A stretch of 14,052 nucleotides of DNA from CAYGTK01 sp964352775 (GTDB lineage: Bacteria > Bacteroidota > Bacteroidia > Chitinophagales > CAIOSU01), in NCBI GenBank assembly GCA_964352775.1, contig CAYGTK010000112.1, positions 1 to 14,052 on the forward strand, in the 5' to 3' direction. How positions within the stretch are numbered: the first letter of the stretch is position 1; every line of letters begins with the position of its first letter. Of this stretch, positions 1 through 7,641 are shown piece after piece. The position numbers and the translations under genes were made by a program. The notes beneath the pieces are model-generated. The model made no database searches. It was not told where the DNA came from and worked only from the letters and a program-made list of their open reading frames with translations.

Positions 1-405
1 GATATTGGCTTCTTTTCCCATTTCAGCAAATAGCTTTATCAAATTAGCTTTGCTGAAAGCTGGCTGCACAATACGCCGCTGCTTGCGCCATAGCTCTCCT
101 TCACTAGATAATAAGCCGTTACCTAAAAACTTTTTAGCTGCCGAATAGGCATAGCCTTTTTGATAGTTTTTTGCATTTTTTTGAAGCACATGCTCCATCA
201 CCGATGGCCTACAGGATAGGTGCATTTTAACGAACATAAGCACCCTTAAGGCATACCAATCGCCTTTGGTGTTAAAGTTATCCGTACAAAACTTCGGTGA
301 ATTTTCTAAAAATTTAGAGGTGTATCCGCTTATGCCTCTACCCGCATAATATTTGAAGGCGATATTTTCACTAGTTGGTCTATCAATAAGTGTTTCGGTA
401 CTCAT
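1..405 (-). CDS. Cytochrome P450, N-terminal part (second of a tandem pair; runs off the left edge)
   Basis: An open frame from the ATG at 405-403 to the window edge gives 135 residues with no stop. They align without gaps to the N-terminal part of the neighbouring P450 (402-1820), at roughly 59% identity by my hand count over about 120 residues. Shared blocks include FKY, FLEN, TKGDWYA, the run VLQKNAKNYQKG and the C-helix region WRKQRRIVQPAF, whose W and R residues normally contact the heme propionates. The heme-cysteine, ExxR and I-helix motifs would lie beyond the edge and cannot be checked. The start is set by the ATGA overlap with the upstream P450 stop, which suggests translational coupling. 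The protein begins MSTETLIDRP, with no signal peptide or membrane anchor, so it is probably a soluble cytoplasmic monooxygenase. The substrate is unknown. Confidence 0.93.
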   Translation of the reverse strand, partial: MSTETLIDRPTSENIAFKYYAGRGISGYTSKFLENSPKFCTDNFNTKGDWYALRVLMFVKMHLSCRPSVMEHVLQKNAKNYQKGYAYSAAKKFLGNGLLSSEGELWRKQRRIVQPAFSKANLIKLFAEMGKEANI

Positions 406-1799
406 AGTTGTGGTTGTTTTGGGCTTACTTCCATCATGATACCATCCTTCGGTTTAAGCGTGATAAGCGGCTGCATTTCGGCCTTAAAGCCAGCGGTAAG
501 ATCAAAATTGAAATTACGGACGAACATGATCAGTATCATCTGCATTTCCATCATGGCGAAGTGATTGCCAATACACATCCTAGCACCTGCCCCAAAAGGC
601 ATGTAGGTCATCTTGGGGCGTTTCTTTACTTCCTCAGGGGTAAATCTATCAGGGTTGAACTCGGTTGGGTTTTCCCAGTAAGCAGGGTTGCGGTGCAGGG
701 CGTAAATGCTCATATAGATGTTCTCATCCTTTTTAACCTTCACACCTTCCACAATGTCATCTTCTATAGCCAAACGCGATATCACGTAAGCTGGTGGATA
801 CAAGCGCATGCCTTCATCTAGCACCTGCTTTGTGTATGTCAGTTGCATAATGTCTTGAAAGTTGGGAGTACGGCCATTTAATACCCGTTCTTCTTCTTCG
901 CGAAGCTTGGCTATTATCTCTGGTTTTTGCGACAGCTCATAAATAGTCCAAGCCAATGCATTAGCCGATGTTTCGTGACCTGCGATATACAATGTAGCTA
1001 TCTCATCGCGAAGCTGCAAGTCGCTCATCCCCTCTCCTGTTTCGCTATCGGTAGATTCTATTAGCATGGTGAGCAGATCAGCAGGTCGCTCGGTCATTTT
1101 GCGGCGCTCCTCTATCCAGCCATACATCATATCATCCAGCTCTTTCTTCATCCCATTAAACTTCTTCATGGTGCCATCTACATAGTACCAAGGCTTTAGG
1201 TAGGGATGATACAAATGCTTTAACACCACGCTCTGCATGTATTCCATGCTTTCGTACATCTGTTCTTGATCGCGGTCGTTCGTTTTACTGAATAGGCTAG
1301 TCATTACTATGTTAGCCGTAACGTGCATCATCTCTAAGGCCATATCCAACGTCTCCCCTTTTGTGGTGCGCGCTTTCATCTCTTGAAAGTACCTTTCCGA
1401 TTCCGCGGCCATGCCGTCAAATAGCTTTGCAAGATTAGTTTTGGTAAATGCTGGCTGAACAATGCGCCGTTGTCTGCGCCAAAAGTCGCCTTCGCTGGTT
1501 ACCAAGCCTTCTCCTAAAAAGAGCTTCATATCGTTATAGGCTAATCCCTTCTGGTAGTTCTTGGCATTCTTCTGGAGCACGTAACTCAATACTTCTGGTC
1601 GGAAAGAGATGAATAACTTTCGCACCATCAATATGCGTATGGCATACCAGTCGCCTTTGGTATCTGCATACTTAGTACAGAATTCGGCGGTGTTCTCCAA
1701 AAACTCCATGGCATCGCCAAATAGTCCTTTGCCTTTGTGGTACTTAAAGGGTATTTGGGCCGGCTTAGTTTCTGGTGGTGCTAGCGTATCAGTTTCCAT
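402..1799 (-). CDS. Cytochrome P450 monooxygenase (first of a tandem pair)
   Basis: A heme-thiolate monooxygenase that uses O2 and electrons from a separate redox partner; no ferredoxin or reductase gene lies nearby. Counting from a GTG at 1820 (472 residues), the C-helix block WRRQRRIVQPAF is near 114-125, the I-helix oxygen-activation motif AGHETS at 280-285, the K-helix ExxR (EGMR) at 336-339, NPDRF at 389-393 and the heme loop FGAGARMCIG at 409-418, with Cys416 as thiolate ligand. All P450 signatures are intact and the length is normal. I prefer the ATG at 1799 (465 residues), because the GTG overlaps a possible -7 element; either start leaves a soluble protein with no signal peptide or anchor. 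The stop TGA overlaps the ATG of the second P450. Overall layout resembles CYP4/CYP102-like fatty-acid hydroxylases, but the substrate cannot be read from sequence. Confidence 0.96.
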   Translation of the reverse strand: METDTLAPPETKPAQIPFKYHKGKGLFGDAMEFLENTAEFCTKYADTKGDWYAIRILMVRKLFISFRPEVLSYVLQKNAKNYQKGLAYNDMKLFLGEGLVTSEGDFWRRQRRIVQPAFTKTNLAKLFDGMAAESERYFQEMKARTTKGETLDMALEMMHVTANIVMTSLFSKTNDRDQEQMYESMEYMQSVVLKHLYHPYLKPWYYVDGTMKKFNGMKKELDDMMYGWIEERRKMTERPADLLTMLIESTDSETGEGMSDLQLRDEIATLYIAGHETSANALAWTIYELSQKPEIIAKLREEEERVLNGRTPNFQDIMQLTYTKQVLDEGMRLYPPAYVISRLAIEDDIVEGVKVKKDENIYMSIYALHRNPAYWENPTEFNPDRFTPEEVKKRPKMTYMPFGAGARMCIGNHFAMMEMQMILIMFVRNFNFDLTAGFKAEMQPLITLKPKDGIMMEVSPKQPQL

Positions 1800-1819
1800 G
1801 GATTTGGGTTTGCTTTCCA

Positions 1820-1848
1820 CTAAACTAAGGAATAGGATGTAATGGCAA
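1820..1848 (-). promoter_or_regulatory. Possible promoter of the P450 pair
   Basis: Read on the minus strand, TTG (1848-1846) is followed after 18 bases by TAGTTTAG (1827-1820), one mismatch from the Bacteroidota -7 consensus TAnnTTTG. If real, transcription would start just upstream of the ATG at 1799, which argues against the GTG at 1820 as start codon. The match is weak and the leader would be very short. Confidence 0.25.
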
Positions 1849-1942
1849 TTGCCTAATCAACTAACTACCAGATCTAACGTGTGATCGGTTACTATCTATA
1901 AATGGGTTACTATGGACAACTTACTAGCAACCCTAAAACAAG

Positions 1943-1975
1943 AACATCCGACCAAATTAATGATCGGATGTTTTT
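1943..1975 (-). terminator. Intrinsic terminator after the transglutaminase-like gene (may work both ways)
   Basis: A perfect 9-base inverted repeat, AACATCCGA (1943-1951) and TCGGATGTT (1964-1972), has a 12-base loop. On the minus strand the stem is followed by CTTGTTTT, about 20 bases beyond the stop of the 1259-residue gene. On the plus strand it is followed by TTTATAG, so it could also stop antisense transcription. It separates the large gene from the P450 pair, which suggests the P450s have their own promoter. Confidence 0.7.
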
Positions 1976-1996
1976 ATAGTGAAATGCTATCATCGC

Positions 1997-4900
1997 TTAC
2001 TTGTAAGCAATGTAGATGTCTTCTGCTTTTACAATACCTTTTACTGTTTCTTGGAAATCAGCATATTGGGCAGGCTCAATGTTTTTGGTAATTATCTTCA
2101 CCGTACGGATAACTTTGATCTTAGTAGACGATAGTTTAACTACGGTCAACTTGTAGTCAATGTAATCTTTTTTCACAGCAAAGCCTTTCGGAAGCTCCAT
2201 TAGTTGTGAACCAGCAGGTAATTCAACCACTACCTCGGTTTCGTAAACCTCATTAGACTCATACTTCCAGTAGCGGATCGGGTAATTACGTTCATCATCC
2301 GTAAAGGCATCGCTAGTCATTACACGTTCAAACAATGGAGGTTTAACAGCATTAAAGCCACCAATAGACTTTACTTCATCTTCTACAGTTACCTCTGTAG
2401 TAATGGCAAAATCTTCTTCGCGCTCATCTAGGTTCTTGAAGCTGTACTCGTCTACTTCTAGGTTGTTGTCAAAGTATCCTGATAACAGTCGTTGAACAGA
2501 CTCTTCCGTTTCTACTTTATTCAATTGAGAGAAGCGGCCACGGTAGTAGCTTACCTGGTTACCAGTAACATCCAATATAGAACTAACAGTAATATCGCTA
2601 CCTGTTACTTTTACAGTAGACTTACGTTTCAGAGCATTAACTGCCAAATTGGTAGCAGGTATATTTATCAGCTCATTACCTACATTATCGTTCTCATCGT
2701 TAGGTATAACAAGGGCCTGAGCATTTTCAATAGTGCGTGGCATGGTACCGAAAGGTATATCCTCATTAGTCAACTCTTGAAAAATGCTACCCTCTGGCAA
2801 GTCTATTTTCACTATACAGTGATTGAACTCCGTAGTAGGCATTTGCATGGTACTTTCGCCATTGTCGCGTGTATTTACCAATACCAGATGCGTTTTTAAA
2901 CCAGCCTTTTTAGCAAGCGTATGGTATAGGGTACTTACATCTTTACAGTCGCCCAGTTGAGTACTTATGGTTACCATTGGGGTTTGTGGTATATAGTTAC
3001 TCTGACGGAACGATACCGAACTGTAGCTAATGTTATCTGCTATATAATTATAAATTGCCTTAGCCTTCTCATAATCATTAACAAAGTCTTTTCCTTCAAA
3101 TATCTCGTTGTATGCCTTGGTTAAGTTATGGTCTTCTTTAGCTTGTGGTACTGCAAGGTCGCTGTACCAATCGGCTATCACTTTCCATGAATCTACCGTG
3201 CTGATGTAAAGCATTTTACCTACTTCACGTAATGGCGGCATATACGATTCGTACTTGGTTTTGTCTACATTTTCAAGCACCCAACTATAACGTACGAATT
3301 CGTCAAACTCTTTGGTCTCTTTTTCCAAACCATCCATATTCTTGGCGGTTATCTTAAGTTGGTTGTCCTTAGGTGCATATATGTTTAAAGATACACGGGC
3401 TTTGGGTACATAAGACTCAAACAAATGGTCTACCCAAAACTCCTTAGCCAATTTACCACCAGTGTAATTCTCTAAGCGATACTCTATCAACACTGCATCA
3501 CCTGGCTCAAGCGATGGAAACACCATTCGGCTATAACTCTTTTCTGCATCTACTTTCTGACCGTTGGCCTTAACCACTTCTGCTGTTTCAATGATCAATC
3601 GTTGCCACGAATAGTTGTAGCCAATGCTTGTTTCTTTCCACTCATCTACACCAGCCTCGTTATTTACTTTTATGGCTAGCCTGTTGTGCTCTACGCTTGC
3701 TCCCTCAGGAAATAAAACATAGTTTTTATCGCTAAAAATATACTCAAAGTTATCATCACTAGCTTCCTCCTCATCTTCGTCTTCTTTTTCTTCAAGGGCA
3801 GCTTCTATTTCATCGTAAGTGTCGTCGTTTTTAAAGAATGAAAGGAAAGGCTTCTTGTTCTCTAGCTCACGAAGCTTCTCACGAGCTTCAAACAAATTAG
3901 GGTCGTAGTGAACAGCTTTTCTCAAGTCTATCATCGCCATACCGTCATTATCCATCGCTTCATATACTAGTGAACGCGTATAGTACATGTCGGAATTATA
4001 GGGTGCTATGGTTAATGCTTCATTAATGTATTCTAAACAGCGGTAATAGCTTCGAGTATTGTAATACAAGTTAACCAACTCCATGTGCTGGTCTACATCT
4101 TCCTTATGGTTCTCGTACTGCGTTTGCAATAGCTTCTCCATTTTAGCGAAATAGCCCGTTTGGCTATATTCTTCTATCAGTTGACGGAATATCTGACCAC
4201 TGTAGTTCTTCTTCATGTATTTCTCTAAGAACACTATGTTTCTCGCAGTTGGTACATTCTTGCTCTTGTTTATCAAGTACTTCAGATTGACGAAGTAAGA
4301 GATCTCAGGGTACATGTTGTAACTATCCTCTATAAGGTCTATCATTTCCTGATATTCTTTCTTTTCTGATAGCCACTCGATCTTGTCTTTAATGTAACTA
4401 ACACTTTTTGAGCCTAATTTTCTTTTTACATCATCAAGATGTTCTTCAGCTTCGTCATAGTCTTCACTGCGTATAGCTTGGCTAAAATCATACTGGTGTA
4501 AGAAAACCAGGTCACCGTCTATTTTACGTAGCACATCTATCTGCTTTAACAGCTCAGTGCGGTCGTCTAGTGCCAAATAGTTAACTATCTGTTGCATATT
4601 GGCCATCACATTATTGGGATACATCTCTAGCACTTTATCAATAGTCTCTACGGCCTCATTGAAGCGATCGCTACGGTAGTAGGTATCTGCTAGTAGTAAG
4701 TAGTTTACTATGTTCTTAGGCTCACCTTCGGTCTTCTTTTTGAAGAAGTCTTCTGCAAAATGTGTTATCTGCTCCACTTTCATTGGTGTTGCAGGTTTAT
4801 TATACTCCCGATAATCAGCTGAGCTTGGCAGGTCAGTTATTTCCTTGCCGCTCTTTTCTAAGAATCTAGCGCTGAAATTAGGGTAGCCAACATCGTAAGT

Positions 4901-5776
4901 ATAACCTAGTTGTACTAGAATACGATTCTCGCCTTTAGGCAGCGTAAAAGCAACTTGATGAACATCCAGTTCAGTTTCAAGCTCCTCTTCTTCCTCAAAT
5001 ACTAATTGATCATTAACCCATACTTTCAAACTTCCACTGGCTCCTAGCGCCAATATAACATCACGATCGGCTGGGTTAGTCACAAATGTTTGCGCAAAAC
5101 CAACACCTTGTGGCTTAAGTAAGTAGTATGATAATGTGTACCAAGGGTCGGTTTGTATTACCGGTGGAGTGAACCACTTAATATCAGAGTTAGTACTTGA
5201 TATGAATTCAGCATCTGGCTTTGGGTTACTTATAGGTGCATGATCTTTATCAAATCCACTACCTGAGGTATTGTCAAATACACCGGTTACGTTCCAATTC
5301 TGCATTGATGGTACTTCGTCCCAGACTTTAACGGCATTTTTTTGATCATTAGACATCTGGTGGTGAATACCCAACAAGTATCGTGCGCCCGCTTTAATAC
5401 TGATATTAACGCGAGGGTCTTCCATAAATTGGTCGATGAAATCCAACTGGAAATCATATTTCTTTCCATAGCCACTAGTAACAGCATTAGTGAACCACAT
5501 AGAATACAAATACGGCGAAGGGTCTTCCAAGTCATTGTAGATAGACTGCAATAACTTACGGTTACCTCCTTTATCATCTGTCTGGTTTAAAAGTATTCTT
5601 GCTAGTGTAGCATCTACTTTGGTTGCGGGATCTTTCATAGCCGCAGCCAATAGTTCATCCACTTTATCATGGTCTTTTTCTTCCATGGCTAGCCATATAT
5701 CATCTAGGCCATCAGCAAAAGTATTAGTAGGTACAAGGAATAATACGAGTAGAAGTACAGAGAGTAAACTGCGCAT
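1997..5776 (-). CDS. Exported TPR protein with DUF3857 and transglutaminase-like domain, 1259 residues
   Basis: A signal peptide is clear (MRSLLSVLLLVLFLVPTNTF, cleavage likely after A21), so the protein is periplasmic or surface-exposed. Residues about 160-320 form a beta-sandwich-like segment whose SLKVWVNDQLVFEEE and LPKGENRILVQLG resemble PA14/jelly-roll carbohydrate-binding modules. Residues about 340-640 are TPR-like helix pairs (for example NYLLLADTYYRSDRFNEAVE). An acidic linker at 655-676 leads into DUF3857 (about 680-870) and a transglutaminase-like core with GDCKD (Cys944) and FNHCIV (His986). The usual third residue, Asp in a FLDPT-like motif, is replaced: here the segment reads FQELT, putting Glu1001 in that place. 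The C-terminal beta region resembles DUF3858. The family is common in Bacteroidota; activity and substrate are mostly unknown. It has its own promoter candidate and a terminator, so it is probably monocistronic. Confidence 0.93.
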   Translation of the reverse strand: MRSLLSVLLLVLFLVPTNTFADGLDDIWLAMEEKDHDKVDELLAAAMKDPATKVDATLARILLNQTDDKGGNRKLLQSIYNDLEDPSPYLYSMWFTNAVTSGYGKKYDFQLDFIDQFMEDPRVNISIKAGARYLLGIHHQMSNDQKNAVKVWDEVPSMQNWNVTGVFDNTSGSGFDKDHAPISNPKPDAEFISSTNSDIKWFTPPVIQTDPWYTLSYYLLKPQGVGFAQTFVTNPADRDVILALGASGSLKVWVNDQLVFEEEEELETELDVHQVAFTLPKGENRILVQLGYTYDVGYPNFSARFLEKSGKEITDLPSSADYREYNKPATPMKVEQITHFAEDFFKKKTEGEPKNIVNYLLLADTYYRSDRFNEAVETIDKVLEMYPNNVMANMQQIVNYLALDDRTELLKQIDVLRKIDGDLVFLHQYDFSQAIRSEDYDEAEEHLDDVKRKLGSKSVSYIKDKIEWLSEKKEYQEMIDLIEDSYNMYPEISYFVNLKYLINKSKNVPTARNIVFLEKYMKKNYSGQIFRQLIEEYSQTGYFAKMEKLLQTQYENHKEDVDQHMELVNLYYNTRSYYRCLEYINEALTIAPYNSDMYYTRSLVYEAMDNDGMAMIDLRKAVHYDPNLFEAREKLRELENKKPFLSFFKNDDTYDEIEAALEEKEDEDEEEASDDNFEYIFSDKNYVLFPEGASVEHNRLAIKVNNEAGVDEWKETSIGYNYSWQRLIIETAEVVKANGQKVDAEKSYSRMVFPSLEPGDAVLIEYRLENYTGGKLAKEFWVDHLFESYVPKARVSLNIYAPKDNQLKITAKNMDGLEKETKEFDEFVRYSWVLENVDKTKYESYMPPLREVGKMLYISTVDSWKVIADWYSDLAVPQAKEDHNLTKAYNEIFEGKDFVNDYEKAKAIYNYIADNISYSSVSFRQSNYIPQTPMVTISTQLGDCKDVSTLYHTLAKKAGLKTHLVLVNTRDNGESTMQMPTTEFNHCIVKIDLPEGSIFQELTNEDIPFGTMPRTIENAQALVIPNDENDNVGNELINIPATNLAVNALKRKSTVKVTGSDITVSSILDVTGNQVSYYRGRFSQLNKVETEESVQRLLSGYFDNNLEVDEYSFKNLDEREEDFAITTEVTVEDEVKSIGGFNAVKPPLFERVMTSDAFTDDERNYPIRYWKYESNEVYETEVVVELPAGSQLMELPKGFAVKKDYIDYKLTVVKLSSTKIKVIRTVKIITKNIEPAQYADFQETVKGIVKAEDIYIAYK

Positions 5777-5798
5777 TTTGGGTACGGGTTTAGTGGGT

Positions 5799-5820
5799 TA
5801 CAATAATGTTAACAATAAGG
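5799..5820 (-). repeat. Short imperfect tandem repeat in the leader of the transglutaminase-like gene
   Basis: On the minus strand TTATTGTTAAC is followed directly by ATTATTGTAAC, two near-identical AT-rich units of about 11 bases. They lie between the promoter candidate and the start codon at 5776. They could be chance, given the AT-rich context, or a small protein-binding site. Confidence 0.3.
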
Positions 5821-5860
5821 TGTAACAACGCCACACCCAATAAGAATGGATACCGTACGC

Positions 5861-5892
5861 CAAAAGTAAGGGATAGCGGCATTAATCCCTAA
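5861..5892 (-). promoter_or_regulatory. Promoter candidate with internal dyad, for the transglutaminase-like gene
   Basis: On the minus strand TACTTTTG (5868-5861) matches the Bacteroidota -7 consensus TAnnTTTG exactly. A TTAG lies 20 bases upstream at the -33 position, a partial match to TTTG. The spacer is taken up by an inverted repeat, AGGGAT (5869-5874) and ATCCCT (5885-5890) separated by 10 bases, a possible operator. The implied leader is about 80 bases. Confidence 0.5.
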
Positions 5893-5910
5893 GAGGAACA
5901 GGTGCTTAAC

Positions 5911-5943
5911 AAAAAATAATAACTTAAAATGGTAAAAAAGTTA
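5911..5943 (-). terminator. Weak terminator candidate after the VOC gene
   Basis: On the minus strand, just after the VOC stop, TAACTT (5943-5938) and AAGTTA (5925-5920) form a 6-bp A/T-rich stem with a 12-base loop, followed by TTATTTTTT. The stem is weak, so termination here is uncertain. Confidence 0.3.
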
Positions 5944-5958
5944 CACGTAGCCTTTAGT

Positions 5959-6342
5959 TCACTCGGCGTATAAGCCAATCCTGTTTCCTTCTGTATCTAA
6001 AAAGGTGGCGTATTTGCTATTGCTGCCTGGTATTAGTGTTGGGCTTGTAATAATTTTTCCTTTGTTAGTGGTTACCCTATCAATTACAGCTGTTATATCC
6101 TTGGTGTTAAAGTAAATAGTAAGCCCAGAATTACCTGCAGGCTCAATAGGGTCTTTGGTATTGCGTACTAATGCTCCACTAGCCCCATATTTTTCTCCCT
6201 CCCATGGAAACACAGCCATCAACTCATCTTCGCCCATTTGCCTAGACTCTAGTTTAACATCGAACACTTGCTCGTAAAAGCTTTTAGCTCTATCCATTTC
6301 TTGCACGGGAATTTCAAACCAACCTACTACATTACGCTCCAT
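5959..6342 (-). CDS. VOC (glyoxalase/bleomycin-resistance fold) family protein
   Basis: A 127-residue protein matching the small single-module-pair VOC family. It begins VVGWFEIPVQEMDRAKSFYE (residues 5-24), the usual first beta-alpha unit with FY before the 'vF' segment. It ends KYATFLDTEGNRIGLYAE, the usual last strand with a terminal glutamate. In the middle, SGLTIYFNTKDITAVIDRV is the second module start. The full His/Glu metal-ligand set of glyoxalase I is not evident: the positions at the first strand and at LTIYF carry aromatic residues, so lactoylglutathione lyase activity should not be assumed. The protein is soluble and cytoplasmic. Start is the ATG at 6342, with no alternative nearby. 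It is divergent from the small exported protein gene, and no clear function follows from the neighbours. Confidence 0.9.
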   Translation of the reverse strand: MERNVVGWFEIPVQEMDRAKSFYEQVFDVKLESRQMGEDELMAVFPWEGEKYGASGALVRNTKDPIEPAGNSGLTIYFNTKDITAVIDRVTTNKGKIITSPTLIPGSNSKYATFLDTEGNRIGLYAE

Positions 6343-6419
6343 GATGTTTCTTTTGCTACTAATTTATGAGTTTATGTCCAGCTAATGAACTGCTTTTTAT
6401 TCCGTACGTTTATACTAGT

Positions 6420-6653
6420 ATGACTTGGTTATTTGCCGCTACATTATTATTTACTACACCTACTGATAGCCTGCCAGCAGACAGTACTAAGCAAGTGCAA
6501 CTTAACCTAAGGCAAACCATGCAACTACCCCAACTGCCAAAAAGACACAGCGGCGACTTAAAGTACCACTACCGCCAAGGCTTCTTTTGTGATTTTGAAG
6601 ATCGCATTAGCAGGAATAAAAAGTTTAAGATAGACTTAGGGATAGGCGATTGA
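6420..6653 (+). CDS. Small exported protein of unknown function
   Basis: A 77-residue frame from the ATG at 6420; an in-frame ATG at 6366 would add 18 residues. I prefer 6420 because MTWLFAATLLFTTPTDSLPA then reads as a signal peptide starting at residue 1, though without the usual positive charges. The mature part is basic and polar, with the distinctive stretch LPKRHSGDLKYHYRQGFFCD followed by FEDRISRNKKFKIDLGIGD. This has the look of a conserved protein rather than a chance frame: no other frame over this stretch competes with it, and composition is protein-like. I do not recognise a named family. It has one cysteine in the mature part (FFCDFED), which could be a disulfide or ligand. It lies divergent from the VOC gene and 106 bases upstream of the methyltransferase. 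Confidence 0.6.
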   Translation: MTWLFAATLLFTTPTDSLPADSTKQVQLNLRQTMQLPQLPKRHSGDLKYHYRQGFFCDFEDRISRNKKFKIDLGIGD

Positions 6654-6713
6654 CCTATATTAAGCTGTTCTTCTTGAGCGTATTAGTTATACTCGATAAC
6701 TACCTGATTTTTC

Positions 6714-6721
6714 TATTTTTG
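6714..6721 (+). promoter_or_regulatory. -7 element candidate upstream of the methyltransferase gene
   Basis: TATTTTTG matches the Bacteroidota -7 consensus TAnnTTTG exactly, 38 bases before the ATG at 6760. No TTTG or TTG lies at the expected -33 distance, so the call rests on the -7 element alone. Confidence 0.4.
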
Positions 6722-6759
6722 CGTACAAGCACTATAGCATACTACCCACTACAGCAAAC

Positions 6760-7629
6760 ATGAATGTACCATCTTCCAAATTAAACTATATCAATCTTGG
6801 TTGCGGTACAAAAACGCACCCTGATTGGGTGAACGCTGACCTATTTCCGCGAGACCCTCAAGTTATTCATTGTGATTTTCTGAAAGGCATTCCTTTTCCA
6901 GATAATAGTTTCGAAGTTGTCTATCACTCTCAAGTATTAGAACATTTTACTAGAACTGATGGTGATAAATTAATAGAAGAGTGCTACAGGGTACTAAAGC
7001 CTGGTGGTAGAATACGTGTAGTATTACCTGATCTTGAGGGATTGATAAGAGAGTACATTAAGTGGCTAGACACCAATTTGGCAAACCCTACTGACGAAAA
7101 CGAAACCCCATACCTTTGGACCTTACTACAAATGTTCGATCAAGGAACAAGAAATCAAGGTGGTGGTGAGATGCTCACTTTCGTTCAACAAGACAAAATA
7201 TCAAATGAGGCCTTCGTTCGTGAAATGGGTGGAGGAGTTATTCAAGGATTGATAGATTACTTTCGGGCACATCCTGAAGAACGAAATAGAACGTTTCAAC
7301 CAGATTCGAGATCAACCTTTAGGAAGGTACTTTCTTTACTTAAACCAGGAAACTACAAAGCCAAACTACAAGCGCTAGTCTTAAGTCCTGAAGAGCAAGA
7401 ATATTTAGCTATCGGCAAATTCAGAAAGGGTGGAGAAATACATTATTGGATGTACGACCGCTATTCGTTAGGGCGTTTAATGAGTAAGAAAGGTTTTACC
7501 AATGTAAAGCAGCATTCACCCAAAACCAGCGACATAGGCGATTGGGGAAGTTTTCATTTAGATATTGCAAAAGACGGAACGATAAGAGATGGTTACTCTC
7601 TTTACATGGAAGGGCAAAAGCCTTTCTAG
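6760..7629 (+). CDS. SAM-dependent methyltransferase (Methyltransf_11-like)
   Basis: A class I Rossmann-fold methyltransferase of 289 residues. Motif I is INLGCGTK (11-18), with the acidic residue after strand 2 at NADLF (Asp27). DFLKGIPFPDNSFEVVY (39-55) leads to the post-motif SQVLEH (57-62), and LKPGGRIRVVLPD (79-91) is the typical motif after the core. After the N-terminal SAM-binding half, residues about 120-225 form a helical, partly glycine-rich insertion. The C-terminal part, GEIHYWMYDRYSLGRLMSKK (225-244), resembles methyltransferases found near polysaccharide and lipopolysaccharide genes. No such cluster is visible here, so the substrate is unknown. There is no signal peptide, so it is cytoplasmic. 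It converges on pdxJ with a 12-base gap and no obvious terminator between them. Confidence 0.9.
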   Translation: MNVPSSKLNYINLGCGTKTHPDWVNADLFPRDPQVIHCDFLKGIPFPDNSFEVVYHSQVLEHFTRTDGDKLIEECYRVLKPGGRIRVVLPDLEGLIREYIKWLDTNLANPTDENETPYLWTLLQMFDQGTRNQGGGEMLTFVQQDKISNEAFVREMGGGVIQGLIDYFRAHPEERNRTFQPDSRSTFRKVLSLLKPGNYKAKLQALVLSPEEQEYLAIGKFRKGGEIHYWMYDRYSLGRLMSKKGFTNVKQHSPKTSDIGDWGSFHLDIAKDGTIRDGYSLYMEGQKPF

Positions 7630-7641
7630 CAGATCAGTAGA

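Noticed and set aside
1..405. The left-edge P450 homology as a frameshifted piece of the neighbouring P450
   Set aside because: It repeats the N-terminal region of a neighbour that is already complete, with its own start and many substitutions spread evenly. It is a second gene, not a broken part of the first.
408..821. Open frame on the plus strand inside the P450 gene
   Set aside because: It is antisense to a region carrying the ExxR and heme-loop motifs of the P450, and its own translation shows no recognisable domain.
2492..2899. Open frame on the plus strand inside the transglutaminase-like gene
   Set aside because: It is antisense to conserved coding sequence around the catalytic His region and has a Tyr/Arg-rich translation without any motif.
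5287..5577. Second minus-strand frame inside the 1259-residue gene
   Set aside because: It overlaps the real gene in another frame; the translation is Cys/Met/Ser-rich and lacks domain features.
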